DNA from: Mycolicibacterium chubuense
Lineage (GTDB): Bacteria; Actinomycetota; Actinomycetes; Mycobacteriales; Mycobacteriaceae
Assembly (NCBI RefSeq): GCF_001044255.1
Contig: NZ_JYNX01000019.1
Coordinates: 121,893 to 185,892, forward strand
Reading direction: 5' to 3'
DNA: 64,000 nt
In this document: one piece after another, positions 43,841 to 53,406 of the stretch
Numbering within the stretch: position 1 is the stretch's first letter
Layout of the letters: every line of letters starts with the position of its first letter
Position numbers and translations under genes: made by a program
The notes under the pieces: model-generated
Told to the model about the DNA's origin: nothing
The model's database searches: none
The model's input: the letters and a program-made list of their open reading frames with translations, nothing else

Positions 43841-45475
43841 ATGAGCTTTTTCACCGACACCATGTACGCCAACGCCCGCACCAGCACCAAGGGACTGAAC
43901 ACCGGCGAACCGCACGCACCCGTCCGCCACACCTGGGCGGAGGTGCACGAACGTGCCCGCCGGGTCGCCGGCGGACTCGCCGCCGCGGGCATCGGGCCCG
44001 GCGATGCCGTCGCGGTCCTCGCGGGCGCCCCCGTGGAGATCGCACCCACGGCCCAGGGCATCTGGATGCGCGGCGCGAGCCTGACCATGGTCCACCAGCC
44101 CACGCCGCGCACCGACCTGGTGCGCTGGGCCGAGGAGACCACCGCGGTGGTCACCATGATCGCGGCACGCGCCGTGGTGATCTCCGATCCGTTCATGGCC
44201 GCCGCGCCGGTGCTGGAGTCGCTGGGCATGACGGTGCTGACCATCGAGGGGCTCCTGGACTGCGCCCCGACCGACCCGGTCGACACTGATGACGACAGCG
44301 TCGCGCTGATGCAGCTGACCTCCGGGTCGACGGGGTCCCCCAAGGCCGTGCAGATCACCCACGCCAACATCGTCGCCAACGCCACGGCGATGACCGTGGG
44401 CTGCGACTTCGACGTCGACACCGACGTGATCGTGAGCTGGCTGCCGTGCTTCCACGACATGGGCATGACCGGCTATCTGACGGTGCCGATGTACTACGGC
44501 GCCGAGCTGGTGAAGATCACCCCGATGGACTTCCTCAGCGATATCCTGTTGTGGCCCAAGCTGATCGACAAGTACCGCGGCACGATGACCGCCGCACCGA
44601 ACTTCGCCTACAACCTGCTGGCCAAGCGCCTGCGCCGCCAGGCCGCCCCCGGCGCGTTCGACCTCTCGTCGCTGCGGTGGGCACTCTCTGGCGCCGAGCA
44701 GGTCGATCCCCTCGACGTCGAGGATCTGTGCGACGCCGCCGCACCGTTCGGGCTGCGGCCCGAAGCCATCATCCCGGCCTACGGCATGGCCGAGACGACG
44801 GTGGCGGTGTCCTTCTCCAAATGCGGTGGCGGGATGGTGGTCGACGAGATCGACGCCGACCTGTTGGCCGTCCTGCACCGCGCGGTACCGGCCACCAAAG
44901 GCCACACCCGCCGGCTGGTGTCACTGGGCAAGCCACTCGACGGCCTCGAGCTGCGCATCGTCGACGAGGACGGCAGCGAGCTGCCGCCCCGCGGCGTCGG
45001 GGTGATCGAGGTGCGCGGCGAGCCGGTGACCAAGGGTTACACCACTGTCGCGGGTTTCCTTGCCGCACAAGATGATCGAGGCTGGTACGACACCGGCGAC
45101 CTCGGCTACGTCACCGAGACCGGCGAGGTCGTGGTGTGCGGACGCCTGAAGGACGTCATCATCATGGCCGGCCGCAACATCTACCCGACCGACATCGAGC
45201 GCGCCGCGGGCCGCGTCGAGGGGGTGCGACCAGGCTGCGCGGTGGCGGTCCGCCTCGACGCCGGCCTCTCCCGGGAGACCTTCGCAGTTGCTGTGGAATG
45301 CAAAGACTTCCGCGACGAGGCCGAGGTGCGCCGCGTCGAGCGGGCGGTCGCCCACGAGGTGTTCGCCGAGGTCGACGTGCGCCCTCGCAACGTGGTGGTG
45401 CTCGAACCGGGGACCATCCCCAAGACTCCGTCGGGCAAACTGCGGCGTGCGCACGCTCTCTCGCTGGTGAGCTGA
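43841..45475 (+). CDS. Fatty-acyl-AMP ligase (FadD family)
   Basis: This is a 544-residue adenylate-forming enzyme. [21 protein letters not shown] near 155 is the P-loop-like A3 motif, [16 protein letters not shown] near 310 is A5, and [21 protein letters not shown] near 410 is A7/A8, ending [11 protein letters not shown] with the catalytic Lys. [17 protein letters not shown] and the segment after A5 follow the FAAL rather than acyl-CoA ligase pattern. FAALs load acyl-adenylates onto carrier proteins of lipid-making PKS or NRPS. No PKS is in the window, so its partner is elsewhere. Confidence 0.9.
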   Translation: MSFFTDTMYANARTSTKGLNTGEPHAPVRHTWAEVHERARRVAGGLAAAGIGPGDAVAVLAGAPVEIAPTAQGIWMRGASLTMVHQPTPRTDLVRWAEETTAVVTMIAARAVVISDPFMAAAPVLESLGMTVLTIEGLLDCAPTDPVDTDDDSVALMQLTSGSTGSPKAVQITHANIVANATAMTVGCDFDVDTDVIVSWLPCFHDMGMTGYLTVPMYYGAELVKITPMDFLSDILLWPKLIDKYRGTMTAAPNFAYNLLAKRLRRQAAPGAFDLSSLRWALSGAEQVDPLDVEDLCDAAAPFGLRPEAIIPAYGMAETTVAVSFSKCGGGMVVDEIDADLLAVLHRAVPATKGHTRRLVSLGKPLDGLELRIVDEDGSELPPRGVGVIEVRGEPVTKGYTTVAGFLAAQDDRGWYDTGDLGYVTETGEVVVCGRLKDVIIMAGRNIYPTDIERAAGRVEGVRPGCAVAVRLDAGLSRETFAVAVECKDFRDEAEVRRVERAVAHEVFAEVDVRPRNVVVLEPGTIPKTPSGKLRRAHALSLVS

Positions 45476-45525
45476 CCAAAGACCCTTCTCCCCACCCGTG
45501 GAGAAGAGTACGGTCGGAAAACACC

Positions 45526-46317
45526 ATGGCCGACTACGACGCGCAGCTGGGGCGCGAGGAACCGGTGGAACGGTCTGCCGCGCAACGCGAAGCCGACGAT
45601 GTCGACCTGCTCGCCGGCCTGCGCGGAGTGACCGAGTTGGTGGCCGACTCCCGGACCGTGGCGGAGTTGCTGGGCGACGTCGCACACTTCGCGGCCGTCG
45701 CGATCCCGAACGTCGACGGCGCGAGCACGGCACTTGTCGGGGAGCCTTTCAAGGTCCGCGCCGTCACGGCGACAGCGGATTTCGTTGAAACCATCGACAA
45801 GGTGCAGTACGACGAGCTACGCGAAGGGCCGTGCCTGACGTGCATGCTGACCGGACGGGTGGCCGTCAGCGGCTCCCTGGGCAGCGACGATCGCTGGCCG
45901 CACTTCGGCGGCCGGGTGGCCCGGATGGATGTGCATTCGGCGCTGTCCCTGCCCCTGACCGTGGGCGGTGAGGTGATCGGCGCGATCAACGCCTACGCGA
46001 AGGCCCGGGATGCGTTCGGCGAGCACGCCGTCGTCATCGGCATGCAATTCGCCGGGTCGGCCGCGGTGTCGGTGTACCACGCCCAGCTGCTCAATGCCGC
46101 GCGGGCGCGCACCGAGCAGTTGCAGCGAGCACTCGGCAGCCGGGCGGTGATCGACCAGGCGATCGGGATCATCCGCAGCCGCACGGGCGCGAGCGCCGAG
46201 CAGGCATTCGAGCGGTTGACGCAGTTGAGCCAGCAGGACAACGTCAAGCTGGTCGCGCTCGCCGAGCGGATGGTGGACGAAGCCGTGCGTCGGGCCCGTG
46301 CCCGCCACCGGAGTTAA
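45526..46317 (+). CDS. GAF-ANTAR regulator 1
   Basis: This 263-residue protein has a GAF domain at residues 30-180 (FAAVAIPNVDGASTALVG, EGPCLTCMLTG, HSALSLPLTVGGEVIGAINAYA). The C-terminal ANTAR helix bundle has LQRALGSRAVIDQAIGIIRS and SAEQAFERLTQLSQQDNVKLVALAERMV. ANTAR domains bind paired hexaloop RNA stems and prevent termination. ATG 45526 follows the FAAL stop by 50 bp. Its stop overlaps that of the converging second regulator. Confidence 0.9.
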   Translation: MADYDAQLGREEPVERSAAQREADDVDLLAGLRGVTELVADSRTVAELLGDVAHFAAVAIPNVDGASTALVGEPFKVRAVTATADFVETIDKVQYDELREGPCLTCMLTGRVAVSGSLGSDDRWPHFGGRVARMDVHSALSLPLTVGGEVIGAINAYAKARDAFGEHAVVIGMQFAGSAAVSVYHAQLLNAARARTEQLQRALGSRAVIDQAIGIIRSRTGASAEQAFERLTQLSQQDNVKLVALAERMVDEAVRRARARHRS

Positions 46318-47075
46318 TGTACTGGCCGCTGGGCGAATTGGGTGATCTCGGCGATCAGCGTCGGGCGGGAGTAGCGGTCGTTCATCAGCTGCCGAGCCAG
46401 TTCGGTCAGATGCCTGCCGTTGGCGTGCGAGTACGCGCGCAACGTCACGAACGCCTCCTCGACCGAGACGTCGAGGACTTCCCGTAGCAGCCCCTTCGCC
46501 TGCTCCACGACGGTGCGGCTGGCCAGCGCCGCGCGCAGCTGCGGCAGAACGGTCGTCGGCGTCGGCGCCTGCCCCTGCAGGATCGTCACGCATGCGATGT
46601 GCGCCAGCGTCTGAGCGAGCAGCAGGTCGGCGTGGGCGAGTTCACCGGGAGAGGTCCCGAACAAGCCGAGAGCACCGAGCACGATCCCGGCCGCGCGCAT
46701 CGGCACGGCATGCACGGCGGCGAAGCCGTCGGCTACCGCTTCCGGGACGAAGCGTGGCCAGCGCGCCTGCGCATCAGCATCGAGCTGCGCGACCGACACC
46801 GGGGCGCCGGTCGTGTAGCAGTCGACGCACGGTCCCTCGTCGGCCTGCAGCTGGAACAGCTCCAGATCGCGGGCCTTTGAGGTGGTGGCCGCCAACAGAT
46901 GCAGCTGACCTAACGGGTCGGCGAGCAGGAAGCCGGCCGCGGCCACGTCGAGGAGATGCCCGCAGCGTTCGGTGAGCTCGGTCAACAAATCCACCACGTC
47001 GAAATCGACGAGCAGACTGTCGACGAGGGAGTTCACCGCGTCGAGCACGCGTTCTTCACGCGGGGTTTCGGTCAT
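46314..47075 (-). CDS. GAF-ANTAR regulator 2
   Basis: This 253-residue protein has the GAF portion RCGHLLDVAAAGFLLADPLG, EGPCVDCYTTGAPV and VHAVPMRAAGIVLGALGLFG, and the ANTAR end LRAALASRTVVEQAKGLLRE, SVEEAFVTLRAYSHANGRHL. ATG 47075 has GGAGG 6 nt upstream. It converges on regulator 1 (4-nt overlap of stops) and follows regulator 3 by 31 bp on the same strand, so 2 and 3 form one unit. Confidence 0.9.
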   Translation of the reverse strand: MTETPREERVLDAVNSLVDSLLVDFDVVDLLTELTERCGHLLDVAAAGFLLADPLGQLHLLAATTSKARDLELFQLQADEGPCVDCYTTGAPVSVAQLDADAQARWPRFVPEAVADGFAAVHAVPMRAAGIVLGALGLFGTSPGELAHADLLLAQTLAHIACVTILQGQAPTPTTVLPQLRAALASRTVVEQAKGLLREVLDVSVEEAFVTLRAYSHANGRHLTELARQLMNDRYSRPTLIAEITQFAQRPVH

Positions 47076-47106
47076 GTCAGCCTCCATCCTGGTCCCTGTC
47101 GCGCCG

Positions 47107-47808
47107 TCACTCCAGCCGCAGTCGGCGTTCGAGGATGTCCCGGGCCACCTCCGTGGCGGAGCGGCCAACCGTGTAGGAGTGTGCGCGCAGACGCAGCAGC
47201 GCCTCAGCCGGTTCGACACCCAGTTGCGCGACAAGCATGCCGGTGGCCTGGCTGACCTCGGCACGCGACAGCGCGTTCAGCTCGGCCCACGCGGCGCTGT
47301 CCGGGTCGTTGACGGCGGCGTTCAGATCCGCGTCGAGAAGATCGAGCACCGGGATGCCGGCCAGCTCGGCGGCCGCGATCGCTCCGGCGAACTGTTCTTC
47401 CGCCAGCCGGCCGGGTGCCTCGCGGAACAGGTCCAGAGCTCCGACGTACTCGCCGGCCACCAGGACAGGCATCGCGAAGACACCCCGGATGCGCAGGTCG
47501 AGCATCGCGCGCCCGTAGACCGGCCAGCGCTGTTCACGCGGATCAGCCAGGTCTGCCACCATCACCGGCGCAGACGTCATGACCGACTCCAGGCACGGGC
47601 CCTCGCCGACGGTGAACTGCAGTTCGTCAAGGGCCCGGGCGATGCCGCCGCTGGATCCCAGCGTCCCGGTGGACGCGCCGTCGAAGACCAGCGAGAGGGC
47701 TGCGGCATCGACGTCGAGCAGGCTCACGCACGCTTCACAGAGCCGATCGGCAGCGTCGGCGCCACGGCGGCCGTCCACGGCGTCGAGAAGTTGTTCGCGG
47801 ATCGCCAC
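47107..47808 (-). CDS. GAF-ANTAR regulator 3
   Basis: This 233-residue protein has GAF motifs RLCEACVSLLDVDAAALSLV, VGEGPCLESVMTSAPVMVAD and FAMPVLVAGEYVGALDLFRE, and the ANTAR end LNALSRAEVSQATGMLVAQ, EPAEALLRLRAHSYTVGRSA. It is the upstream gene of the minus-strand regulator pair. All three paralogues keep the EGPC motif in the sensor domain, suggesting a related signal. Confidence 0.9.
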   Translation of the reverse strand: MAIREQLLDAVDGRRGADAADRLCEACVSLLDVDAAALSLVFDGASTGTLGSSGGIARALDELQFTVGEGPCLESVMTSAPVMVADLADPREQRWPVYGRAMLDLRIRGVFAMPVLVAGEYVGALDLFREAPGRLAEEQFAGAIAAAELAGIPVLDLLDADLNAAVNDPDSAAWAELNALSRAEVSQATGMLVAQLGVEPAEALLRLRAHSYTVGRSATEVARDILERRLRLE

Positions 47809-47908
47809 CCCTACCGCGCCATCGGCCCGACGCGGGATCGTCCCGGGGCGGGCGGCAATACGTTCATGTGTTCTGGCCTCGGTTCCGCGGGGAACAGCTG
47901 ACCGGTGT

Positions 47909-49135
47909 TCACTTCCCCGGTCGCCGGCCTCGTAGGCTCAGGCTACGCCGCTGGGCGGCGCGCCGGGCTTGAAGCGCCGAACGGAGTCCGCCCTGTCGCC
48001 CACCCGGGACCGCCGCGGCCGCAACGAATTTCTTCTCCGAGGCGGTTTCCGGGGCGTCGTCGGCGGTCGCAGTCAGGAACCGGTCGGGTAGCGCGAGCTT
48101 GTGGATGGTGCGCAGGACCAGCAGGTACTGACGCGGCAGCGACGCGGTCGTGTAGGGCAGGTCGTACTTCGCGCACAGCTCGCGGACCCGCACCGAGATC
48201 TGGGCGTACCGATTGCTCGGCAGATCGGGGAAGCAGTGGTGCTCGATCTGGTAGCAGAGGTTGCCGCTGGAGAACGCCAGCGCGCGGCCGGCGCGGAAGT
48301 TCGCGGTGCCGAGGATCTGTCGCAGGTACCACTCCCCCCGGGTCTCCTCACCGAGCACGTCGGCGGTGAACTTCTCCGCCCCGTCGGGGAAGTGGCCGCA
48401 GAAGATCACGACGTAGGCCCACAGGTTGCGCAGCAGATTCGCCACACCGGCAGCAAGAAGCGTTCTGCGCCAACGCTTCACCGTCAGTGCGGGGAACACC
48501 ACGTAGTCCTTCAGCGCCTGCCGGGCCACCTTGCGACCCAGCATCGAGCGGCGCACACCGTCCGACACCGGCCGGTCGCGCTCGGAGTGCACGCCCTGAA
48601 AGGCGATTCCCCATTCGAAGACCGCGGCCAGCAACGCATTCCGCAGCGGCTGGAACAGATGCGCCGGCTGCCACGGTTCGTCGCGGGTGACGCGCATGAC
48701 GCCGAAGCCGAGATCGTGGTCGTGGCCGATGATGTTGGTGTAGACGTGATGGCGGTAGTTGTGGGAGTACCTCCACTGCGACGAGACCGCGACCATGTCC
48801 CACTCCCAGGTGCTGGAGTGGATCTCGGGATCGTTCATCCAATCCCATTGGCCGTGACCGACGTTGTGTCCGATCTCCATGTTCTCGACGCTCTTGGCGT
48901 ACGCGAGAGAGGCGGTGCCGAGCAGCCACCCTGTGCGCGACCCGCTCAGCCCGATGACGAGTCGGGAGGCGACGTCGAGGGCGCGCTGGAACAGGATGGT
49001 GCGCCGGATGTAGGCGGCGTCGCGGGCACCGAGCGACTCTTCGACATCGCGTCGGATGGCGTCGAACTCGGCGCCCAGTGCCTCGATGTCGGCGTCGGTC
49101 AGATGCGCATAGGCGGCAACGTCGGCTATCGCCAC
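47909..49135 (-). CDS. Membrane acyl-CoA/lipid desaturase, DesA3-like (copy 2)
   Basis: This 408-residue paralogue of the 26.3-kb gene has the same three boxes (GHNVGHGQWDW, SHNYRHHVY, CYQIEHHCFP). GTG 49135 has GAGAGGA 8 nt upstream, and the start matches known DesA3 (xAIxDVxAYAHLTDADIE). The reading frame begins 10 bp inside the upstream glycosyltransferase gene, so they form a two-gene operon. The C-terminal 50 residues are basic and diverge from copy 1. Confidence 0.92.
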   Translation of the reverse strand: MAIADVAAYAHLTDADIEALGAEFDAIRRDVEESLGARDAAYIRRTILFQRALDVASRLVIGLSGSRTGWLLGTASLAYAKSVENMEIGHNVGHGQWDWMNDPEIHSSTWEWDMVAVSSQWRYSHNYRHHVYTNIIGHDHDLGFGVMRVTRDEPWQPAHLFQPLRNALLAAVFEWGIAFQGVHSERDRPVSDGVRRSMLGRKVARQALKDYVVFPALTVKRWRRTLLAAGVANLLRNLWAYVVIFCGHFPDGAEKFTADVLGEETRGEWYLRQILGTANFRAGRALAFSSGNLCYQIEHHCFPDLPSNRYAQISVRVRELCAKYDLPYTTASLPRQYLLVLRTIHKLALPDRFLTATADDAPETASEKKFVAAAAVPGGRQGGLRSALQARRAAQRRSLSLRGRRPGK

Positions 49136-50313
49136 GGACGTGTCCTCTCGATTGGTGCGGACGATGCGTCGATCTCGGCGACGGCGCGCTCGGCCACCAG
49201 GCGTTGACCCAGGGTGGTGTAGGCACCGCCGACTGCGGACCAGGCGAAATCGGGGGCGAGCTGTCGGGCCTCGGCGGCCATCGCGCCGGCCAGCCGCGGC
49301 TGGGTCAGGATCTGGCGCAGCGCAGAGGCGAGCCCGTCGGAGTCGTCGTGGTCCACCAGGATGCCCGCCCCGCCCGACAGTAGTTCCACCGCGTGCGGAA
49401 ACGGTGTCGCCACGACGGGTCTGCCGTTGGCGATTGCTTCCACCAGGATCGCCGAGGAGACCTGGTCGGTGGAGTCGTAGGGAAGCACCACGACCGACGA
49501 CGACTGGATGAGCGCGGTCAGCGACGCGCGGTTGTAGGAGCGGGGGTCGAAGGACACCGAGTCCGCGACGCCGTTGCGGCGGGCCCGGTCGATGCACGCC
49601 TCGCGGTAGGCGTCGCCGTGCACGGCTGCCTCCCGGGGATCCGTCTGACCGACGACCACGTACCGCGGACGGCCCGCGACGCTCTGCAGCGAGCTCATCA
49701 CGTCGATGACCCGCTCGATGCCCTTGCCCGGAGCGAGCATGCCCCAGGTCAGGATGGTGGGACGACTGGGCCGCTTGAGCCGTGGCCCCGAGAACACGGT
49801 TCCGCCGTGCGGGATCAGGACGACCTTGCGCGGCTCCACCCCGTAGTCGCGGCACAACCGGGTCCGCGCAGCCGCCGACATCACGATCACACGGTCGGTC
49901 ATGGCGACCATGCGTTCCATCACCCAGCGCTCGTGCGGGCGGGGGTGCTCCAGGATCTCGTGCGCGACGAGGACGGACGGAACGCGCAGGGCCTCGATGA
50001 GGGACAGCACCTCGTCACCGTGGGTGCCGCCGTAGAGCCCGTACTGATGCTGGATGATCGCGACGTCGCCGAGGTTCAGCCGGGCAGCGCAGGCCGCGAC
50101 CGAGGCGGCCGAACCGTTGACCAACTCGTCGTCTGGCGATTCGGTCTCCGCGTCGTCGGCGATTCGGACGAGGTCGACATCGTTACCCAGCGCGCGCAGC
50201 GCGTCGGACAGGCCGGCGCTGAACCGTGCCACTCCACACAGGGTGGGCGCAAAGGTGCTGAGCACTCCGAAGCGCACGGGCCGTGACATCGGCAGTGCAT
50301 GTGATGCAGACAT
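49126..50313 (-). CDS. GT4-family glycosyltransferase (copy 2)
   Basis: This 395-residue GT-B enzyme is paralogous to the 30.4-kb copy. It shares RFGVLSTFAPTLCGVARFSA, DELVNGSAASVAACAARLN, VAIIQHQYGLYGGTHGDEV and LTWGMLAPGKGIERVIDVM. An alternative start is ATG 50289. It overlaps the desaturase by 10 bp. The U- and T-like enzymes of the larger operon are missing here. Confidence 0.87.
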   Translation of the reverse strand: MSASHALPMSRPVRFGVLSTFAPTLCGVARFSAGLSDALRALGNDVDLVRIADDAETESPDDELVNGSAASVAACAARLNLGDVAIIQHQYGLYGGTHGDEVLSLIEALRVPSVLVAHEILEHPRPHERWVMERMVAMTDRVIVMSAAARTRLCRDYGVEPRKVVLIPHGGTVFSGPRLKRPSRPTILTWGMLAPGKGIERVIDVMSSLQSVAGRPRYVVVGQTDPREAAVHGDAYREACIDRARRNGVADSVSFDPRSYNRASLTALIQSSSVVVLPYDSTDQVSSAILVEAIANGRPVVATPFPHAVELLSGGAGILVDHDDSDGLASALRQILTQPRLAGAMAAEARQLAPDFAWSAVGGAYTTLGQRLVAERAVAEIDASSAPIERTRPWR

Positions 50314-50401
50314 GATCAGCCACTCGTGCCGTCGTCCGAAAATCGCTGAAAAATGTTGCGTGCCTTCACTTTCAAGTTATAGGGCCATCTGACACTGCTG
50401 C

Positions 50402-50857
50402 TCAGTCGGCGCCTCTGGTTGCGAGCAGCGCCCGGATGCTCGATGCGTTCTCCGAGGCTGCGGTCGCCATCATGGCGGCGTGTGCCTGGTCGGGGTCGGT
50501 ATGCGCGGGTATCACCAGCAGCAGCATCTCACCGCCCCTGGATCCCTGCACCCCCAGCGTGCCGGCCGGATGCCGGTCGTAGCCGTCGAGCCGGACCAGC
50601 TGATCGGCGAAGCGCAGCTTCGCCGGAGCGTTCACCCACTCGGCGCGGTTGTACCGCACCCTCTCGATGTTGCCGAGTCGTACCGAGAGAACAGTCAGGA
50701 GATCGGGCAGTTCGGCACTCAGGTCGTCGCTGTGGGGCCACCACGCTCCGTCGACGAAGCCACTGATGGGTGCCTTGCGCTTGAGGCGCAGTCGGGGCGT
50801 GTTCTCGGGCCCCTGATGGAGTTGGTCGGATTCTTCGGTGTCGGTGTGTTGTGTCAT
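50402..50857 (-). CDS. DUF5994-family protein (copy 1)
   Basis: This 151-residue protein carries SGFVDGAWWPHSDDLSAELP, DLLTVLSVRLGNIERVRYNR and LLLVIPAHTDPDQAHAAM, the DUF5994 pattern built on the DGAWWPH motif. ATG 50857 is chosen because upstream in-frame sequence is not protein-like. It lies downstream of the cold-shock gene on the same strand. The function is unknown; the family is widespread in Mycobacteriaceae. Confidence 0.82.
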   Translation of the reverse strand: MTQHTDTEESDQLHQGPENTPRLRLKRKAPISGFVDGAWWPHSDDLSAELPDLLTVLSVRLGNIERVRYNRAEWVNAPAKLRFADQLVRLDGYDRHPAGTLGVQGSRGGEMLLLVIPAHTDPDQAHAAMMATAASENASSIRALLATRGAD

Positions 50858-51023
50858 TGGGGTGATCCCGCCTGGGCCCACGGGGACCCAAATCCGACCC
50901 GGCGACGACGCGAACTCAGACGTGCCGCGTGCAACTATTCTCCGGTTGTCCCAGCATACGCCTGACCAGTGAGAATCCTTGGCCAGATTGACGACTGGCC
51001 GGAGAACGATACCGAAATGAAAA

Positions 51024-51054
51024 GTGGGCTGGTGAGTGTGCCTCACCAGCCCAC
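51024..51054 (-). terminator. Rho-independent terminator of the cold-shock gene
   Basis: A perfect 13-bp stem GTGGGCTGGTGAG/CTCACCAGCCCAC spans 51024-51036 and 51042-51054 with a short loop. On the minus strand it is followed by CTTTTCATTTC, a T-rich tract. This is the clearest intrinsic terminator in the window. Confidence 0.85.
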
Positions 51055-51072
51055 GATCGAAGCTCGTGCCGC

Positions 51073-51276
51073 TTAGACGGCCGTCACGTTCACGGCCTGC
51101 GGGCCCTTGTTACCTTGCTCGACGTCGAACTCGACGCGCTGATTCTCCTCGAGCGAGCGGTAGCCGCCGCCGGAGATCGCGGAGTAGTGGACGAAAACGT
51201 CCTCTGCACCGCCGTCGGGGGCGATGAAGCCGAAGCCCTTGTCGCCGTTGAACCACTTCACAGTTCCCTGTGCCAT
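51073..51276 (-). CDS. cspA: CspA-family cold-shock protein
   Basis: This 67-residue single OB-fold protein has RNP1 (KGFGFI) and RNP2 (VFVHYS) in [20 protein letters not shown] and [15 protein letters not shown], ending [14 protein letters not shown]. It matches mycobacterial CspA over its whole length. It binds single-stranded RNA/DNA and melts RNA structure. A strong terminator follows 18 bp after the stop. The gene stands alone between two DUF5994 genes. Confidence 0.95.
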   Translation of the reverse strand: MAQGTVKWFNGDKGFGFIAPDGGAEDVFVHYSAISGGGYRSLEENQRVEFDVEQGNKGPQAVNVTAV

Positions 51277-51359
51277 ACTTTTTCAACTTCTCTCATGTGG
51301 AAGAACGCCAGTTTTCGGCGTCCCGACGCAACCGTATCACGTGGTCGCGCACACTCAGA

Positions 51360-51845
51360 TCACGAACCGGTGGGCTGGCACCACTTCGCACTCTCGGTGC
51401 GAGCGAGACCCAGTACGACACAAGCGGTTTCGTAGAGCCGGCCGTTCTCGGTCTCGATGGATGCCGGGAGACCGGCTGCCGTGCGCAACACCATCGTGCC
51501 GAGCGCCTGCGATGTCATACTCGGTACGACAAGCAATTTCGCTCCGGCGTTGCGTCCCACGATCGACATCAGCCGAGGCCGCCGGTGATGCTCACCGGGC
51601 AACATCATCCGTGAGCCGGTGGCGATGGTCTCCAGGTCCAATTGACCCTCGGTGGCCGACCAGTTGATCTGGATGGTCTCGATCTCCCCCAGCGCCTTGT
51701 GCAGCGCCCCGATGAGATCAGGAAGTTCCGCGGCGATCGCGGAGGTATGTGGCCACCACGCCCCGTCGATGCCGCCGCCCAGTTCGGGCGCGAGTGTGAC
51801 CCGAACAGGCTTCGACGCGCGACGGGCGCGCGGTATGCCGTTCAC
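51360..51845 (-). CDS. DUF5994-family protein (copy 2)
   Basis: This 161-residue protein has ELGGGIDGAWWPHTSAIAAE, LPDLIGALHKALGEIETIQI and AKLLVVPSMTSQALGTMVL, matching the copy at 50.4 kb in the DGAWWPH core. The GTG start overlaps the P450 stop (GTGA), so it is coupled to the P450 operon. The C-terminal 40 residues extend beyond the other copy. Confidence 0.82.
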   Translation of the reverse strand: MNGIPRARRASKPVRVTLAPELGGGIDGAWWPHTSAIAAELPDLIGALHKALGEIETIQINWSATEGQLDLETIATGSRMMLPGEHHRRPRLMSIVGRNAGAKLLVVPSMTSQALGTMVLRTAAGLPASIETENGRLYETACVVLGLARTESAKWCQPTGS

Positions 51846-53386
51846 CGATGAGGCGAATCAGCAGAATGATTCTTCGACGGCAGATCGGAGAAAACGGGGG
51901 CCTGCACCGGCTCGTCGGACGACGAGGACGGGGCGGCGACTTGCGGTGCCTGACGATGTGAGAAAAGTTCAGACGATTCCATGAGCACGTCCTTGTGTGT
52001 TGAGAGAGTCCCCGCGGTGGTTGCGCGCGGTTCGATCGCGTCGGCGGCGGGACAACCCTGTGGTCCACGATACACCCCGGTGCTGCCCCCGGGCGTCGTG
52101 CGTCGCGTCCGCACCCGAATGCGCGCGCCGCGGTGGGGCACGAAGATGACGTGCCGGAGCCGTCGTCGCTCACCGCGTGACGTCGTGGTCTCGAGCTCCA
52201 CACGACGCAGAATCTCCCCCAGGACCACCCGGAACTCCACCGTCGCGAACGTCGCGCCCAGGCACCGGCGGTTGCCGCCGCCGAACGGTAGATAGGTCGA
52301 CGGACTCAGGGACGCCCCGAGCATGCGCCGCGGGTCGAACCGCAGCGGATCGGGGTAGTGCTGCGGGTCGGTGTGCACCCACACCATGCCCGGCACCGCC
52401 ATCACCCCGGCGGGCAACAGGCGGCCCGCCAGCTCCACGGGCTCCGTCAGCACCCGGCCGACGTCGAACACCACCGGACGGATCCGCAGCGTCTCCCTGA
52501 CCACGGCGTCGAGGTAGTCGTCATCGCCGTCGCGCGCCGCCCGGACCGCTTCCGCGAGTACATCCGGGGTGCGGGTCAGCCGCTCCAGCGCCCAGGACAG
52601 GCCCGTCGCCGTGGTGTCGTGACCGGCGGCCAGCAGTGTGATCAGTTGATCGCGCAGCTCCTGGTCGGACATCCCGCCGGCGCGCACCAGCATCGCCAGC
52701 GCATCGGAGCGCTCGGCCAGCGCGGGGTCGGCGCGATGGTCGGCGATCTCGGAGTACAGCAGCCGGTCGGCCTCGGCGATCGCCTCGCGCATCCGCCGCC
52801 ACGGCCGCCTGCGCAACAGGTCCGGGTCGGCGATGGCCAGGGACTGCCAGGGGCCGAGGTTGAGCACCCGCGGCATGACCTCCCGCAGCGCGGCCAGCCG
52901 GACCGGGTCGGAGGCGCCGATCACGGTGCGCAGGATGGCCTCCAGCGTGATCTCCGACATCCGCGGCGCGACCGGGAACGTCCGGCCGACCGGCCAGGTC
53001 GCGATGTTGTCGGCGGCGATCTGCGCGATCAGCGGAACCTGCGCGGCGACGGCGTCGCGGGCGAACGGCGCGAGCATCAGCCTGCGCCGGTCGCGGTGAG
53101 CGTCCTCATCGACCACCAGAACCGAGGACTCGCCGAGCAGGCCGGTGAGAATCGAATTCGCTTCTCCGGCATGGAAAGTGCGGGCATCACCGGCGAACAC
53201 GGTCCTGATGTCGGCCGGATCGGTCAGGTAGACCATGGTGCCCATGGTCGCCACCCGCAGCGTGAACGACGAGCCGTAGCGGCGCCGGCACGCCGCGATG
53301 AAGCGCGGACCGCAGGTGAACATCAACCCCGCCTGGACGGCCCGCGGCAGCCGCGGCCCCGGCGGCAACGACGTCGTCGCCATCAC
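51842..53386 (-). CDS. Cytochrome P450 with extended C-terminus
   Basis: This is a 514-residue P450. The I-helix AAGHDTTATG lies near 252, ETLRIRP (ExxR) near 300, and the heme-binding FGGGNRRCLGATFA near 367 with Cys near 374. The normal fold should end around residue 435 (VPHRGARIRVRTRR). About 75 further Ser/Pro-rich residues follow in frame, including MESSELFSHRQAPQVAAPSS near the end, whose Met is preceded by AAGGA and might start a separate 46-residue peptide. It overlaps the DUF5994 gene and follows two small genes at 20-bp spacing. The substrate and redox partner are unknown. Confidence 0.9.
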   Translation of the reverse strand: MMATTSLPPGPRLPRAVQAGLMFTCGPRFIAACRRRYGSSFTLRVATMGTMVYLTDPADIRTVFAGDARTFHAGEANSILTGLLGESSVLVVDEDAHRDRRRLMLAPFARDAVAAQVPLIAQIAADNIATWPVGRTFPVAPRMSEITLEAILRTVIGASDPVRLAALREVMPRVLNLGPWQSLAIADPDLLRRRPWRRMREAIAEADRLLYSEIADHRADPALAERSDALAMLVRAGGMSDQELRDQLITLLAAGHDTTATGLSWALERLTRTPDVLAEAVRAARDGDDDYLDAVVRETLRIRPVVFDVGRVLTEPVELAGRLLPAGVMAVPGMVWVHTDPQHYPDPLRFDPRRMLGASLSPSTYLPFGGGNRRCLGATFATVEFRVVLGEILRRVELETTTSRGERRRLRHVIFVPHRGARIRVRTRRTTPGGSTGVYRGPQGCPAADAIEPRATTAGTLSTHKDVLMESSELFSHRQAPQVAAPSSSSDEPVQAPVFSDLPSKNHSADSPHR

Positions 53387-53406
53387 CCCAGCGTACGAGT
53401 TCCCGC

